A stretch of 64,000 bases of DNA. Source: Dysgonamonadaceae bacterium. GTDB lineage: Bacteria; Bacteroidota; Bacteroidia; Bacteroidales; Dysgonomonadaceae. Both the position numbers and the translations under genes were made by a program. Shown in pieces: positions 36,378-45,108 of this stretch. The stretch spans positions 421,127 through 485,126 of the forward strand of contig JAIRUA010000007.1 in the NCBI GenBank assembly GCA_031254645.1, written 5' to 3'. The notes below the pieces were generated by a model. The model saw only the letters and a list, made by a program, of their open reading frames with translations, made no database searches and was not told the DNA's origin. How positions within the stretch are numbered: position 1 is the stretch's first letter; every line of letters begins with the position of its first letter.

Positions 36378-37916
36378 ATGAACTCAGAAATTGGAATTGA
36401 GCGCGAAGAGCCTCAACTGTTTGGACATCCGAAAGGATTAGCCGTTCTCTTTTTCGCCGAAATGTGGGAAAGATTCTGTTATTACGGAATGCGCGGTTTG
36501 TTGGTATTGTATTTAACAAAAGCAATGTTTCAAGGTGATGCAAAAGCTTTTGCTATTTATGGAGCTTTCACGGCATTGGTGTATATGGCGCCGGTGTTAG
36601 GCGGAAGAATCGCCGATAACATTTTAGGTTATCGTATTGCTATCTTACTGGGCGCCGCTTTAATGGCTATTGGCGAGTTTATGATTTTGGGTGGAAACGA
36701 AGCGTGGCTTTATGCAGGTATGGCAGCGATTATTGTAGGTAACGGCTACTTCAAGGCAAATATTTCTACATTGGTAGGAAAGCTGTACAAGGCAAACGAT
36801 CCTCGTCGCGATTCGGGATTTACCATTTTCTATATCGGTATTAATATTGGTGCGCTGCTGGCTACGCTTGTGTGCGTGTATGTAGGTGAAACATTTGGCT
36901 TTAAGTATGGTTTTGGATTAGCCGGTATCGGAATGTTATTGGGTTTCTTTATCTTTTGGACAGGTCAGAAATTCTATTTGCACCTAAGCCATCCACCCCA
37001 CCCCGAAAAATTGCACAAAAAAGTTTTCGGACCACTTACGCAATTTCACGTAACCATTCTCTTGTCCATTCTTTTAATCCCTGTGCTATACTTACTTATT
37101 GCACATAATACTATGACAGTAGGAAGTATGGAAATCCCTGTTGTAGGAATCCTTCTTGGTGTTACAGCTGTTTATATGATATACATTTTGTTGAAAGAGT
37201 CGAGTAAAGGCGGTAAAGTATTAAAAGACAGAATGATTATTTTTATCACACTTTGTTTTTTCAATATTGTTTTTTGGTCGCTTTTCGAACAAGCCGGCTC
37301 GTCACTCACGCTTTTTGCAGACCGAAATGTGAACAGAATAATAGAGATTCCATTTTTCGGGCAGTTTGAAATGGGTGCCGGACAAACGCAGTTTTTTAAT
37401 CCGTTTTTCATTATTCTGATGGGGTCGTTTTTTTCGGTATTGTGGGTAAAACTTGCGAAACGAAATATGAATCCTAACATTCCGGCTAAATTTGGTATCG
37501 GTATTATCTTGTTGGGGATCGGTTATTTAATCACATTTTTCGGAAAAGGATTGGCAAATGAAGCATTTTTAGTTCCATTGTGGATTCTTATCGCTTTGTA
37601 TTTCTTCCATACGGTTGGAGAATTATTTATTTCACCCATTGGTTTGTCGATGGTAACGAAATTAGCACCGCCAAAAATTTCGGGCACAATGATGGGCGCT
37701 TGGTTCCTTTCGTTTTCAGGCTCGAATTATGTTGCTTCGATGTTGGCAAAATTGACAGGTGCAAGTGGCGAAGAGGCAGGTGTGCAAAGTGCGGAAGCGT
37801 CTTTACATACGTATATTGATGTGTATGTGTTGTTTGGTGGTATTGCTGTTGGAGTTGGTTTGGTGGTATTATTGTTGTCGCCGAGATTGAATAAATTGAT
37901 GCACGGGATAAAGTAA
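36378..37916 (+). CDS. Peptide:proton symporter (POT/PTR family MFS)
   Basis: 512 residues from ATG 36378. The POT ExxER motif is in FAEMWERFCYYGMRG near residues 23-37, followed by GGRIADNILGYR (MFS motif A region) and about 14 membrane segments. FYIGINIGALL in helix 5 and the late GELFISPIGLSMVTKLAP are family hallmarks. Imports di- and tripeptides with protons across the inner membrane. Divergent from cutC and followed by its own terminator. Confidence 0.96.
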   Translation: MNSEIGIEREEPQLFGHPKGLAVLFFAEMWERFCYYGMRGLLVLYLTKAMFQGDAKAFAIYGAFTALVYMAPVLGGRIADNILGYRIAILLGAALMAIGEFMILGGNEAWLYAGMAAIIVGNGYFKANISTLVGKLYKANDPRRDSGFTIFYIGINIGALLATLVCVYVGETFGFKYGFGLAGIGMLLGFFIFWTGQKFYLHLSHPPHPEKLHKKVFGPLTQFHVTILLSILLIPVLYLLIAHNTMTVGSMEIPVVGILLGVTAVYMIYILLKESSKGGKVLKDRMIIFITLCFFNIVFWSLFEQAGSSLTLFADRNVNRIIEIPFFGQFEMGAGQTQFFNPFFIILMGSFFSVLWVKLAKRNMNPNIPAKFGIGIILLGIGYLITFFGKGLANEAFLVPLWILIALYFFHTVGELFISPIGLSMVTKLAPPKISGTMMGAWFLSFSGSNYVASMLAKLTGASGEEAGVQSAEASLHTYIDVYVLFGGIAVGVGLVVLLLSPRLNKLMHGIK

Positions 37917-37948
37917 TTGACAATTGACAATTAACAATGTAGAAGAAT

Positions 37949-37987
37949 CCGTTTGAAAGATAAAAATGCTTTCAAACGGTTTTTTTA
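37949..37987 (+). terminator. Terminator after the peptide symporter gene
   Basis: CCGTTTGAAAG (37949-37959) pairs with CTTTCAAACGG (37969-37979), followed by an eight-T run. Confidence 0.9.
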
Positions 37988-38108
37988 TTAAAATCACATT
38001 TTTTATCCAAATAATTTTGATATTACAAAAAAGTGTTGTATTATTGTACCCAAATATAAAACAAAAAAAGATGAAGTAAAAACAGGCATAGTAATACACC
38101 ATACATAA

Positions 38109-38132
38109 TTTATTCCGATTTTTCGGAATAAA
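38109..38132. repeat. Short perfect hairpin
   Basis: TTTATTCCGA pairs with TCGGAATAAA around TTTT. It lies 10 bp before the larger foldback element and is followed by A residues, so on the minus strand it would resemble a terminator. Confidence 0.6.
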
Positions 38133-38142
38133 AAGACATATT

Positions 38143-38315
38143 AAAAATAGCGATTTGCAGCTATTTCTTGAATCTCATTTTCCACAAATTGACCCTTTTT
38201 AAGGGTTACGTCAAGAAAAGTTAGTGAAACGCCGTGTCTAACGGCGTGGAGCAACTCGCCAGACGCAGAGGCGTGGAAACCTGAGATTCAGACAGGTTGT
38301 TTCTGCGCTATTTTT
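38143..38315. repeat. 173-bp foldback element or structured RNA
   Basis: AAAAATAGCG (38143-38152) pairs with CGCTATTTTT (38306-38315). TGAATCTCA and TTTCCAC (38169-38185) pair with GTGGAAA and TGAGATTCA (38273-38290). Three smaller hairpins lie inside: TTGAC-CCTT/AAGGG-GTCAA, ACGCCGT/ACGGCGT and CGCC/GGCG. A closed multi-branch shape like this fits a cis- or trans-acting RNA, or a MITE-like repeat. I do not recognise a known riboswitch core. It is 26 bp upstream of a truncated LanC-like start. Confidence 0.6.
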
Positions 38316-38341
38316 ATACCCGAAAATTAAGAAACAAAAAA

Positions 38342-38452
38342 ATGATACAAACCTCATTCATACGCAAACTCGCAGACTATATTCTGCTTAATGCCTGCTC
38401 GGTTAGTTCATCGGGGCTATACAACGGCAAGGCAGGAATGGATTCGTTATGA
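38342..38452 (+). pseudogene. Truncated LanC-like gene start (36 codons)
   Basis: An ATG frame encodes IRKLADYILLNACSVSSSGL and then YNGKAGM before a stop. It closely matches the start of the LanC-like domain of the giant protein downstream (HIRKLTDYILLN...SSGLYNGKTGM, bases 42113-42195), and the DNA is also clearly similar. Similarity stops abruptly after GGAATGG. It is either the remnant of a second LanC-like gene or a short expressed peptide. Too short for a working enzyme. Confidence 0.6.
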
Positions 38453-38502
38453 GGGGATTTTAAGCTATATTCAGTATTTAATTGATATAAAATTAGAGCA
38501 AA

Positions 38503-41500
38503 ATGATATGTTTAACACCGCTATACGGCTTATGTAATCGGATGCGAGCAATGGATGCTGCCATATCTTTGTGTCAACATATAGATGCCCCGATAAAGGT
38601 TTATTGGGTAAAGGAGCCGGATATGAATTGTGCATTTACGGATCTTTTCGAGCCGATACAGGGTATAGAACTAATCGAAAGAGACCCATCTTTTGCTTTG
38701 ATGAATCTGAAAACGAATCTATACGATTCTCGTTTACACAAGTTGCTGTCTGATTGGACTATCTTAAATTGTCAAGATGTCAAACAGTTAGTGCACGAAC
38801 AGTTTGACTTTAGGCAGTTGAGAGGTCGTAATGTGCTGATAGCTTCATTTGTCCGCTTTTTTCCTACGGCGAAAATGTATGATATTTTTGTTCCTATCAA
38901 ACCCTTACAGCAGCGAATAAAAGAGGAAACGGCGCTTTTTAATCAACATACAATTGGAATACATATTCGCAGGACTGACAATATAGAATCAATTAAACAC
39001 AGCCCAACAGAGCTATTTGAACGTGCAATCAAACAGGAAATATTATTGAATCCTGAAGTCTGTTTTTATCTTGCTAGCGATTGCAGCGATACCAAACAGC
39101 AGCTATTTCAAAAATTCGGCAAAAGAATTATTACCAATTTCGACCAAAGCGATAGAACAACCAAAGAGGGTATTCAGCAAGCATTAGTTGAGTTGTATGC
39201 CTTATCGCACACTCAAAAAATATTTGGCTCGTATTGGAGTTCTTTCTCACATACGGCAGCAAGTATAAATGGTATTAGTCAAATAATACTCTATACCACA
39301 GATACGACGAAAGTAGAAACAACGACCTTGTCATTCTGCATCGCCTGCAAAAATAGGCTATGGCAGATAAAACAAACATTGCCTCAAAATCTGAAAGATA
39401 ATATTTCAATGAAAGGGCAAATCAATTTTGTATTGGTTGATTTTGGCAGCACCGATGGATTGCAAGAATGGATTGCCGAAAACTTCGAACAAGAGATTCA
39501 AGAAGGCTATTTGAAATATTACTACACAGAGGAGTTGAAAGACTGGCACGACTCAATTGCAAAAAATACAGCTCATATTCTGTCGGAAAGCGATATTTTG
39601 GTTAATTTGGATTGTGATAATTTCACAGGAAAAGACGGTGGTAAATTTGTTTTGGATAATATGATAAAATATGGCGTTCATAGTACTGTTATTCATCAAT
39701 TCAGTAATAAATTTGGAGATGGCTCGTATGGACGAATAGCCCTTTCTAAGCAAAACTTTGTGAATATTGGTGGTTATGATGAGAGTTTTGAACCTATGGA
39801 TTATCAAGATAAAGATTTATTGATAAGATTAATGATAGCAGGAAATGAATGTATCCACTTAGGTGATAGTAAATACAATCAAGCTATTGTCAACAACAAA
39901 GAAGAGGGCATAGAAAATACTTCCTCCAAGTCATCTTGGCAAGAAATGAGTTGGCAAAACTATCTACTCTCAAAGAAAAATATCACATCAGAAAAAATTA
40001 TCGCCAATATAGACAAACAGCATATCGGTATCACACGAAATGTATACAAAGTTATGAATAATGCAAACACATCAGACCGGACATATTGGACACAATTAGC
40101 CTACCGAACAGCAGAACCTGTGCTTTTGGCAATGAGCAAAGGGGAATTAAAAAAAAATATGCCCATCGAACTATCCCCAATATGGAACGGAAGAAGTGAA
40201 AACGTTGCCTATCTGGAAGCATTCGGCAGACTGATAGCCGGAATAGCTCCTTGGCTTGCTCTGTCTGACGATGATACGGAAGAGGGCAAGCAAAGAAAAT
40301 ATTTGAGAGAGTTAACACTGAAATGCTTAGCAAATGCGGTTGACCCCGATAACCCTGACTATATGGAATGGCGTAAAGAAACACAACCGCTTGTAGATGC
40401 TGCCCACTTAGTCAATGGTTTTTTACGCGCTCCGGACACTCTTTGGAAACCACTTGATGCGGTAAGCAAGCAACGTTTTGTTAAAGAACTAAAAGGATTG
40501 AGGCGCATCAAACCGTTCCACTCCAATTGGCTGCTTTTTGGCGCAATGATAGAAACTTTTCTTCTTGCCATTGGGGAAGATTACGATTCTGAGCGTATTT
40601 ATCCCGCTCTTCGTCAAATAGAAAAATGGTATGTAGGCGATGGTTGGTATTCTGATGGGCATAAATTTGCTTTTGACTATTATAACTCGTTTGTGATTCA
40701 CCCGATGTATGTAGAAATACTCGAAGTACTTGTGAAACACAATAAAATAGATGCAGAGAATTTCGATATAGCTTTGCAGCGAATGAGGCGATACGCCACT
40801 ATCTTGGAACGATTGATTTCTCCGGAGGGTACTTTCCCCACCTTCGGACGTTCGATAACTTATCGAATGGCTGTTTTTCAACCTCTTTCTTTGTTGGCTT
40901 GGAAATACGGCTTACCTCAAACGTTGGAGTACGGGCAAGTTCGTTCTTCTTTAACGGCTGTGATGAAGCGCTTGTTCGCCTTTGATGATATTTTCAATTC
41001 CGACAGCTTTTTGCAATTAGGTCTTGCAGGACATCAACCGGAAATAGCCGATTATTATACCAATACAGGCAGTCTTTATATCACTTCACTTGTTTTTTTG
41101 CCTTTGGGTCTTTCAGCCAACCACCCTTTTTGGACGGGGAAAGCGGAAATATCCACAGCAGAAAAGGCGTGGAGTGGAAAAACATTTCTCAAAGATGATG
41201 CATTTGTTGATTCAAGAGTATGCAAGTTGATAGAAAAACATTCTGTCATAAGAGAGTTTACGCATGATGCTCCACTAATTTCGGTTGTGATGCCTGTTTA
41301 TAACAACGAAAAATATGTATCGTGGGCAATTGAGAGCATATTGAAACAGAGTTACAAAAATTTTGAATTTATTATTATCAATGACGGCTCTACCGATTGT
41401 TCCGCAGAGCAGATAAAAAACTTTGACGACAAACGGATAATATTTGTCAATCATTCTGAAAACAGAGGAAATTATCGCCGTCGCAACGAAGGGCTATCCA

Positions 41501-43044
41501 TTGCCAAAGGAAAATACATTTGCGTGATGGACGCCGATGACGAAGCCCTACCGTCCAGATTGGCAACGCAAGTTGATTTTTTAGAACAAAACAAATCTGT
41601 TTTAACCGTCGGCTCACAGTTTGAGTTTATCGGAAAAGGGATTTCCAATAAACCAATGGAATACGAACACATCAAAGCAATGTTGTTCTATAATAATATG
41701 TTTTTGCACCCATCGCTTATGATTCGCAAAAGTACTTTGGACGAAATCGGCGGGTATAACGAAAAATACTACTATTCGTCTGACTATGATTTGGTTTGTC
41801 GTTTGGCACTGAAAGGAGAGATTCGAAATTTACCCGATATTTTAATGCGCTATCGTGTACACGATTCGCAAATATCAACCGCCAAACAAAAAGAACAGCA
41901 AGCGTACGCCAATGAAATAAGAGCGGAATATCTAAAAGCTACCGGATGCTCACTCAACGACAAAGAGTTAGCATTATTCCATCGCTACGCAAACCACGAA
42001 AATAGTAACAATGATGACGAAAAAAAAGAATTGAAAGCGGTTTTGGAAAAAATACCCGCTATTTTTGGCATCATTACCAACAACACAACACCACTCAAAA
42101 TGGAACAAGAATCACACATACGCAAACTCACAGATTATATCCTACTCAATGTCAGTTCGGTAAATTCTTCTGGACTGTACAACGGCAAGACGGGAATGGT
42201 TTTGGCATTGTTTGAAGTAGCAAATTATTTGCAAGATGAATCTATTTACAACCGAGCATTCGATCTGCTTCAAAAAGTATTAGTTACCGAAACCGAAGAT
42301 ATTGGTTTTGAAAACGGATTGTCGGGTATTGGCTATATGTTGCTTTATTTGATAGAGAATGAAATTATAGATGCCGACTTTGAAGAGATATTCGGTAGTC
42401 AGTGTGAAAAAATAATAGGCGGATTCGAGCATATTGACAAGCAGCCCGATAAGCTTTTGGCTTCGCTAAAAGCAATATGTTTCTTATCCGAATTAAACAA
42501 AACAAAAAACGAAGATATAAGAATAAAATCAATAATCGAGAAAATATTTCAAGGAGTTGAGCTATACTTATCTATACAGTTTTTTGATTGGAAAAATATT
42601 GGTTATATCGGACACAAAACAAAGGTTTTAGAAGTGTACGAAACTTACCTCAAATTGGTGGATTTTTCCGAATATAGCGATTTTTCGGTTTCGTTGATAA
42701 ATGATTATGCGGAACTATACAGGGAAAATAAAATGGCAAGTTCTCTGTCGATAGGACATTATTTGCGTAGTATTACAACAAAAAATGATCTGTCGTCGGA
42801 GTACAACGACATCATTGACAGCAATATAAATAGCGGTTTGAAAAATATTTATCCAAGTTCACTCTCCTTAAATGAAAAGTTGAATTTGGCAAAAGTTCTC
42901 AATGATATGGATAACAGCTATGAGATTGATTTGTTTGCACCCAAAAATAATCTGTCTCGCCCTGCTTCCAGTCAACTCGACTATCAACTTGATACTGCTC
43001 GTTATCTTATTTATCGTGTGAATAAAAATAATCCTCTATTATAA
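38503..43044 (+). CDS. Giant five-domain fusion: fucosyltransferase-like, GT-A, DUF2264, GT2, LanC-like
   Basis: 1513 residues, no signal peptide. Domains in order: (1) ~1-265, fucosyltransferase-like GT-B fold with IGIHIRRTDN near 150-159 and a late SFSHTAA; (2) ~273-480, GT-A domain with FVLVDFGSTDG and NLDCDNF (DxD near 370-372) and GGYDESFEPMDYQDKDLLIR; (3) ~525-895, DUF2264 (alpha/alpha)6-type domain, WNGRSENVAYLEAFGRL to NHPFWTG; (4) ~924-1150, GT2 with VVMPVYNNEKY and DADDE from 1010; (5) ~1202-1513, LanC-like repeats SSGLYNGKTGMVLALFE and GFENGLSGIGYMLLYL. The LanC zinc Cys-Cys-His set is not visible. It heads a GT/export cluster, so it probably glycosylates a secreted peptide or protein. 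One continuous frame argues for a true fusion. Confidence 0.85.
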   Translation: MICLTPLYGLCNRMRAMDAAISLCQHIDAPIKVYWVKEPDMNCAFTDLFEPIQGIELIERDPSFALMNLKTNLYDSRLHKLLSDWTILNCQDVKQLVHEQFDFRQLRGRNVLIASFVRFFPTAKMYDIFVPIKPLQQRIKEETALFNQHTIGIHIRRTDNIESIKHSPTELFERAIKQEILLNPEVCFYLASDCSDTKQQLFQKFGKRIITNFDQSDRTTKEGIQQALVELYALSHTQKIFGSYWSSFSHTAASINGISQIILYTTDTTKVETTTLSFCIACKNRLWQIKQTLPQNLKDNISMKGQINFVLVDFGSTDGLQEWIAENFEQEIQEGYLKYYYTEELKDWHDSIAKNTAHILSESDILVNLDCDNFTGKDGGKFVLDNMIKYGVHSTVIHQFSNKFGDGSYGRIALSKQNFVNIGGYDESFEPMDYQDKDLLIRLMIAGNECIHLGDSKYNQAIVNNKEEGIENTSSKSSWQEMSWQNYLLSKKNITSEKIIANIDKQHIGITRNVYKVMNNANTSDRTYWTQLAYRTAEPVLLAMSKGELKKNMPIELSPIWNGRSENVAYLEAFGRLIAGIAPWLALSDDDTEEGKQRKYLRELTLKCLANAVDPDNPDYMEWRKETQPLVDAAHLVNGFLRAPDTLWKPLDAVSKQRFVKELKGLRRIKPFHSNWLLFGAMIETFLLAIGEDYDSERIYPALRQIEKWYVGDGWYSDGHKFAFDYYNSFVIHPMYVEILEVLVKHNKIDAENFDIALQRMRRYATILERLISPEGTFPTFGRSITYRMAVFQPLSLLAWKYGLPQTLEYGQVRSSLTAVMKRLFAFDDIFNSDSFLQLGLAGHQPEIADYYTNTGSLYITSLVFLPLGLSANHPFWTGKAEISTAEKAWSGKTFLKDDAFVDSRVCKLIEKHSVIREFTHDAPLISVVMPVYNNEKYVSWAIESILKQSYKNFEFIIINDGSTDCSAEQIKNFDDKRIIFVNHSENRGNYRRRNEGLSIAKGKYICVMDADDEALPSRLATQVDFLEQNKSVLTVGSQFEFIGKGISNKPMEYEHIKAMLFYNNMFLHPSLMIRKSTLDEIGGYNEKYYYSSDYDLVCRLALKGEIRNLPDILMRYRVHDSQISTAKQKEQQAYANEIRAEYLKATGCSLNDKELALFHRYANHENSNNDDEKKELKAVLEKIPAIFGIITNNTTPLKMEQESHIRKLTDYILLNVSSVNSSGLYNGKTGMVLALFEVANYLQDESIYNRAFDLLQKVLVTETEDIGFENGLSGIGYMLLYLIENEIIDADFEEIFGSQCEKIIGGFEHIDKQPDKLLASLKAICFLSELNKTKNEDIRIKSIIEKIFQGVELYLSIQFFDWKNIGYIGHKTKVLEVYETYLKLVDFSEYSDFSVSLINDYAELYRENKMASSLSIGHYLRSITTKNDLSSEYNDIIDSNINSGLKNIYPSSLSLNEKLNLAKVLNDMDNSYEIDLFAPKNNLSRPASSQLDYQLDTARYLIYRVNKNNPLL

Positions 43045-43067
43045 ATTTTTCAATAACTCATAAACCA

Positions 43068-43847
43068 ATGTGTAAAATATCCATAGTAATGCCCGTCTAT
43101 AATGGCGAAATGTTTGTGAAAGATGCAATAGAAAGCACACTGCAGCAATCATTTGATGATTTTGAGTTTATCATAGTTGATGATGGCTCAACCGACAAAA
43201 CGCTGTCTATCATTCGTTCCTACAAAGATAAACGTATAAAACTGATTGAAAACAAGCACGATTTTATCGGCTCCTTGAATTTGGGAATGAACACCGCACA
43301 AGGAACATATATTGCTCGAATGGATGCCGATGATGTGATGCATATCGACAGGCTTAAAATTCAATACGCCATAATGGAAGAAAACCCAACCATTACCGTT
43401 TGTGGAACGTGGATGAAGTGTTTTGGTGAAAATATACAGCCTGCTATATCAAGAGCACCAAGCGGATTGATAGAAACCCCACTGTTAAAATTAACGATGG
43501 GATGCTTTATGTCGCACCCAACGGTAATGATACGCACCGATTTTTTAAGGAAACACGGGTTGATGTATGACAAAAACTATGTTTATGCCGAAGATTTCAA
43601 ATTTTGGCTGGAAATTGCCAAAAAAGGTGGCGTTTTTTATGTAGAACCTCAGCCGCTGATGTTTTATCGCATATCCGACCAACAGGTAAGTACCCAAAAA
43701 AGAGAGGAACAAACAGCAAAAACCAAAATAATTATACAACAAGCAATAGATTATTTGGTAGAAAAAAACGAAGAAGAATATCCCGAACTATTTGTGGTAT
43801 TTCAGGGTTTGAACAAGTTACAGGAAAAAGAATTGATTACCACGTAA
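43068..43847 (+). CDS. Family 2 glycosyltransferase
   Basis: 259 residues, GT-A fold. ISIVMPVYNGEMFVKDAIEST at the N-terminus, IIVDDGSTDKT, the metal-binding DADD at 86-89 (ARMDADDVMH), and the acceptor-side EDFKFWLEIAKKG. Short, without a membrane anchor, so it is a soluble cytosolic sugar transferase. It follows the giant fusion by 23 bp and resembles that protein's fourth domain, including a C-terminal QVSTQKREEQ similar to QISTAKQKEQ. This suggests the fusion arose from such a gene. Confidence 0.93.
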   Translation: MCKISIVMPVYNGEMFVKDAIESTLQQSFDDFEFIIVDDGSTDKTLSIIRSYKDKRIKLIENKHDFIGSLNLGMNTAQGTYIARMDADDVMHIDRLKIQYAIMEENPTITVCGTWMKCFGENIQPAISRAPSGLIETPLLKLTMGCFMSHPTVMIRTDFLRKHGLMYDKNYVYAEDFKFWLEIAKKGGVFYVEPQPLMFYRISDQQVSTQKREEQTAKTKIIIQQAIDYLVEKNEEEYPELFVVFQGLNKLQEKELITT

Positions 43848-44173
43848 GAAATTTCATTTTTCGCTCAAAATATATTTTCAAAAAATGAAGGAAAATTGAT
43901 TTTTCAATAAATGCAGAGCAGCAATGTATTCATTCTATTGTGCAGTTATGCTTGAAACTAAACAACTATGGACTGACATGAATATGGCGTAATATCTTGT
44001 TTATGAGTGCGCTGCCAAAAAATAAGACTCCCAAGTCTTTGCCCTATTGCTAATAATTTAAAAGCCATAAGACAACGTGAAAGATTTAACATTAAAACTA
44101 TTGTTATTAAGAAAAATTTAAATACCTTTGCTGCTCTAAAAGTCAGTAATGTTCAACAAAAAATCAACTTATT
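43848..44173 (+). promoter_or_regulatory. Intergenic region with promoter for the 203-residue protein gene
   Basis: 326 bp. ATTG-type -33 (TTG at 44101-44103), 19-bp spacer, -7 TACCTTTG (44123-44130), then a ~37-nt leader to ATG 44174. Several very short frames of 14-22 codons exist between 43915 and 44050; none has a leader-peptide look, and I do not call them. No hairpin terminator was found after the GT2 gene. Confidence 0.6.
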
Positions 44174-44785
44174 ATGCAAAGAAAAAAACTAACAAAAGAA
44201 GGTTTAGATGAATTAAGGAAGTCAATTGCTAAGTCTGAAACAATGTCGGTAATCGACAGAAATGAGCAAAGTGGGTATGTTGGCAGATGGAGCGAAGGAG
44301 ACGGTTCACAGTCCAATCCTTTTTCACAGGACTACTTTTTCAGCTTCAGTGAAGGTGGTTGGACAGGTGGGCATGTAGAAGGAATGGGGTATGTGCCGGG
44401 GGATGTGGAGGTTATTGGGTTTCACAGTTCGAATCCTGGCACCTTTTATCATCGTTTCGATAGTGTAGCTGATTACTTTAGTTCCCAGTCATCATCATCA
44501 ACGGCGACATTTATAGACCAGGTATGGAACATTTTCACACGATTACCAGGCATCGGTCCAGTCTTAGACCTTGCTTCCGACCTATTTTCAGGATCATATC
44601 CTGAAAGACGAGATTCAGCGATAACTGACATGTTGACTGATTTTATGAGGACAGATCCAAATACTCCGTTTGTGATTAAGGTAGCACCTTTTGGATGGGG
44701 AAATGATAATGTAATTTCAATTGTCAATGCCAGAACCGGTGAGGTTATAGACTCTCAACGGGTAAGTACAAATTTTTTCTTCTAA
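44174..44785 (+). CDS. Leader-bearing small protein, candidate export substrate
   Basis: 203 residues. The N-terminus RKKLTKEGLDELRKSIAKSE followed by TMSVIDRNEQSGYVGR resembles leader peptides of Bacteroidota C39-exporter substrates (hydrophobic/Glu pattern, then a Gly-Gly site), except that the last residues read Gly-Arg. Right after it come GDGSQSNPFS and GGWTGGHVEGMGYVPGDVEV, a Gly-rich block that I associate with such secreted families. The middle is Ser-rich (YFSSQSSSSTATF), possible glycosylation sites, followed by a compact C-terminal domain. It has its own promoter inside a GT/HlyD/C39-ABC cluster. The substrate role is inferred. Confidence 0.55.
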   Translation: MQRKKLTKEGLDELRKSIAKSETMSVIDRNEQSGYVGRWSEGDGSQSNPFSQDYFFSFSEGGWTGGHVEGMGYVPGDVEVIGFHSSNPGTFYHRFDSVADYFSSQSSSSTATFIDQVWNIFTRLPGIGPVLDLASDLFSGSYPERRDSAITDMLTDFMRTDPNTPFVIKVAPFGWGNDNVISIVNARTGEVIDSQRVSTNFFF

Positions 44786-44793
44786 AAAATACA

Positions 44794-45093
44794 CTGACTA
44801 CTCAATGTTACACCTAAGTTTGGCAATCCGTTAGGATTGCATAGTTCGGTAGAATTGAAAATCAACGGAGTCAAAATAAATTCATCCCGACAACAACATT
44901 CCGTATAGGAATGTAACAAAAAGATGATGCGGTCGTTGAGCGTAGTCGAAGCGTTGCGCACACTTCGACTACGCTCAGTGCACCGCCTAACGGCACACTA
45001 TTTGGTGATGCCGGGACACTGTTTTGACTCCGTCGATTTTCAATTCTACCGAGCGAATCTCTATGGGATTTTAGGCATAACATTGAGTAGTCA
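44794..45093. repeat. 300-bp nested-palindrome (MITE-like) element
   Basis: Terminal inverted repeats TGACTACTCAATGTTA (44794-44809 and 45078-45093, exact). A second pair inside reads TCGGTAGAATTGAAAATC + ACGGAGTCAAAA (one base difference between arms). In the centre is GAGCGTAGTCGAAG...CTTCGACTACGCTC. No coding frame of note. A non-autonomous transposable element is the simplest reading. Confidence 0.8.
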
Positions 45094-45108
45094 TTAAAAA
45101 ATGTTCAA

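Noticed and set aside
43926..43994. Possible very short precursor peptide (22 codons)
   Set aside because: No leader pattern, no Gly-Gly site and it lies before the promoter at 44123.
44007..44192. 61-codon frame before the 203-residue protein
   Set aside because: It spans the TACCTTTG promoter and overlaps the real start at 44174; composition is not protein-like.
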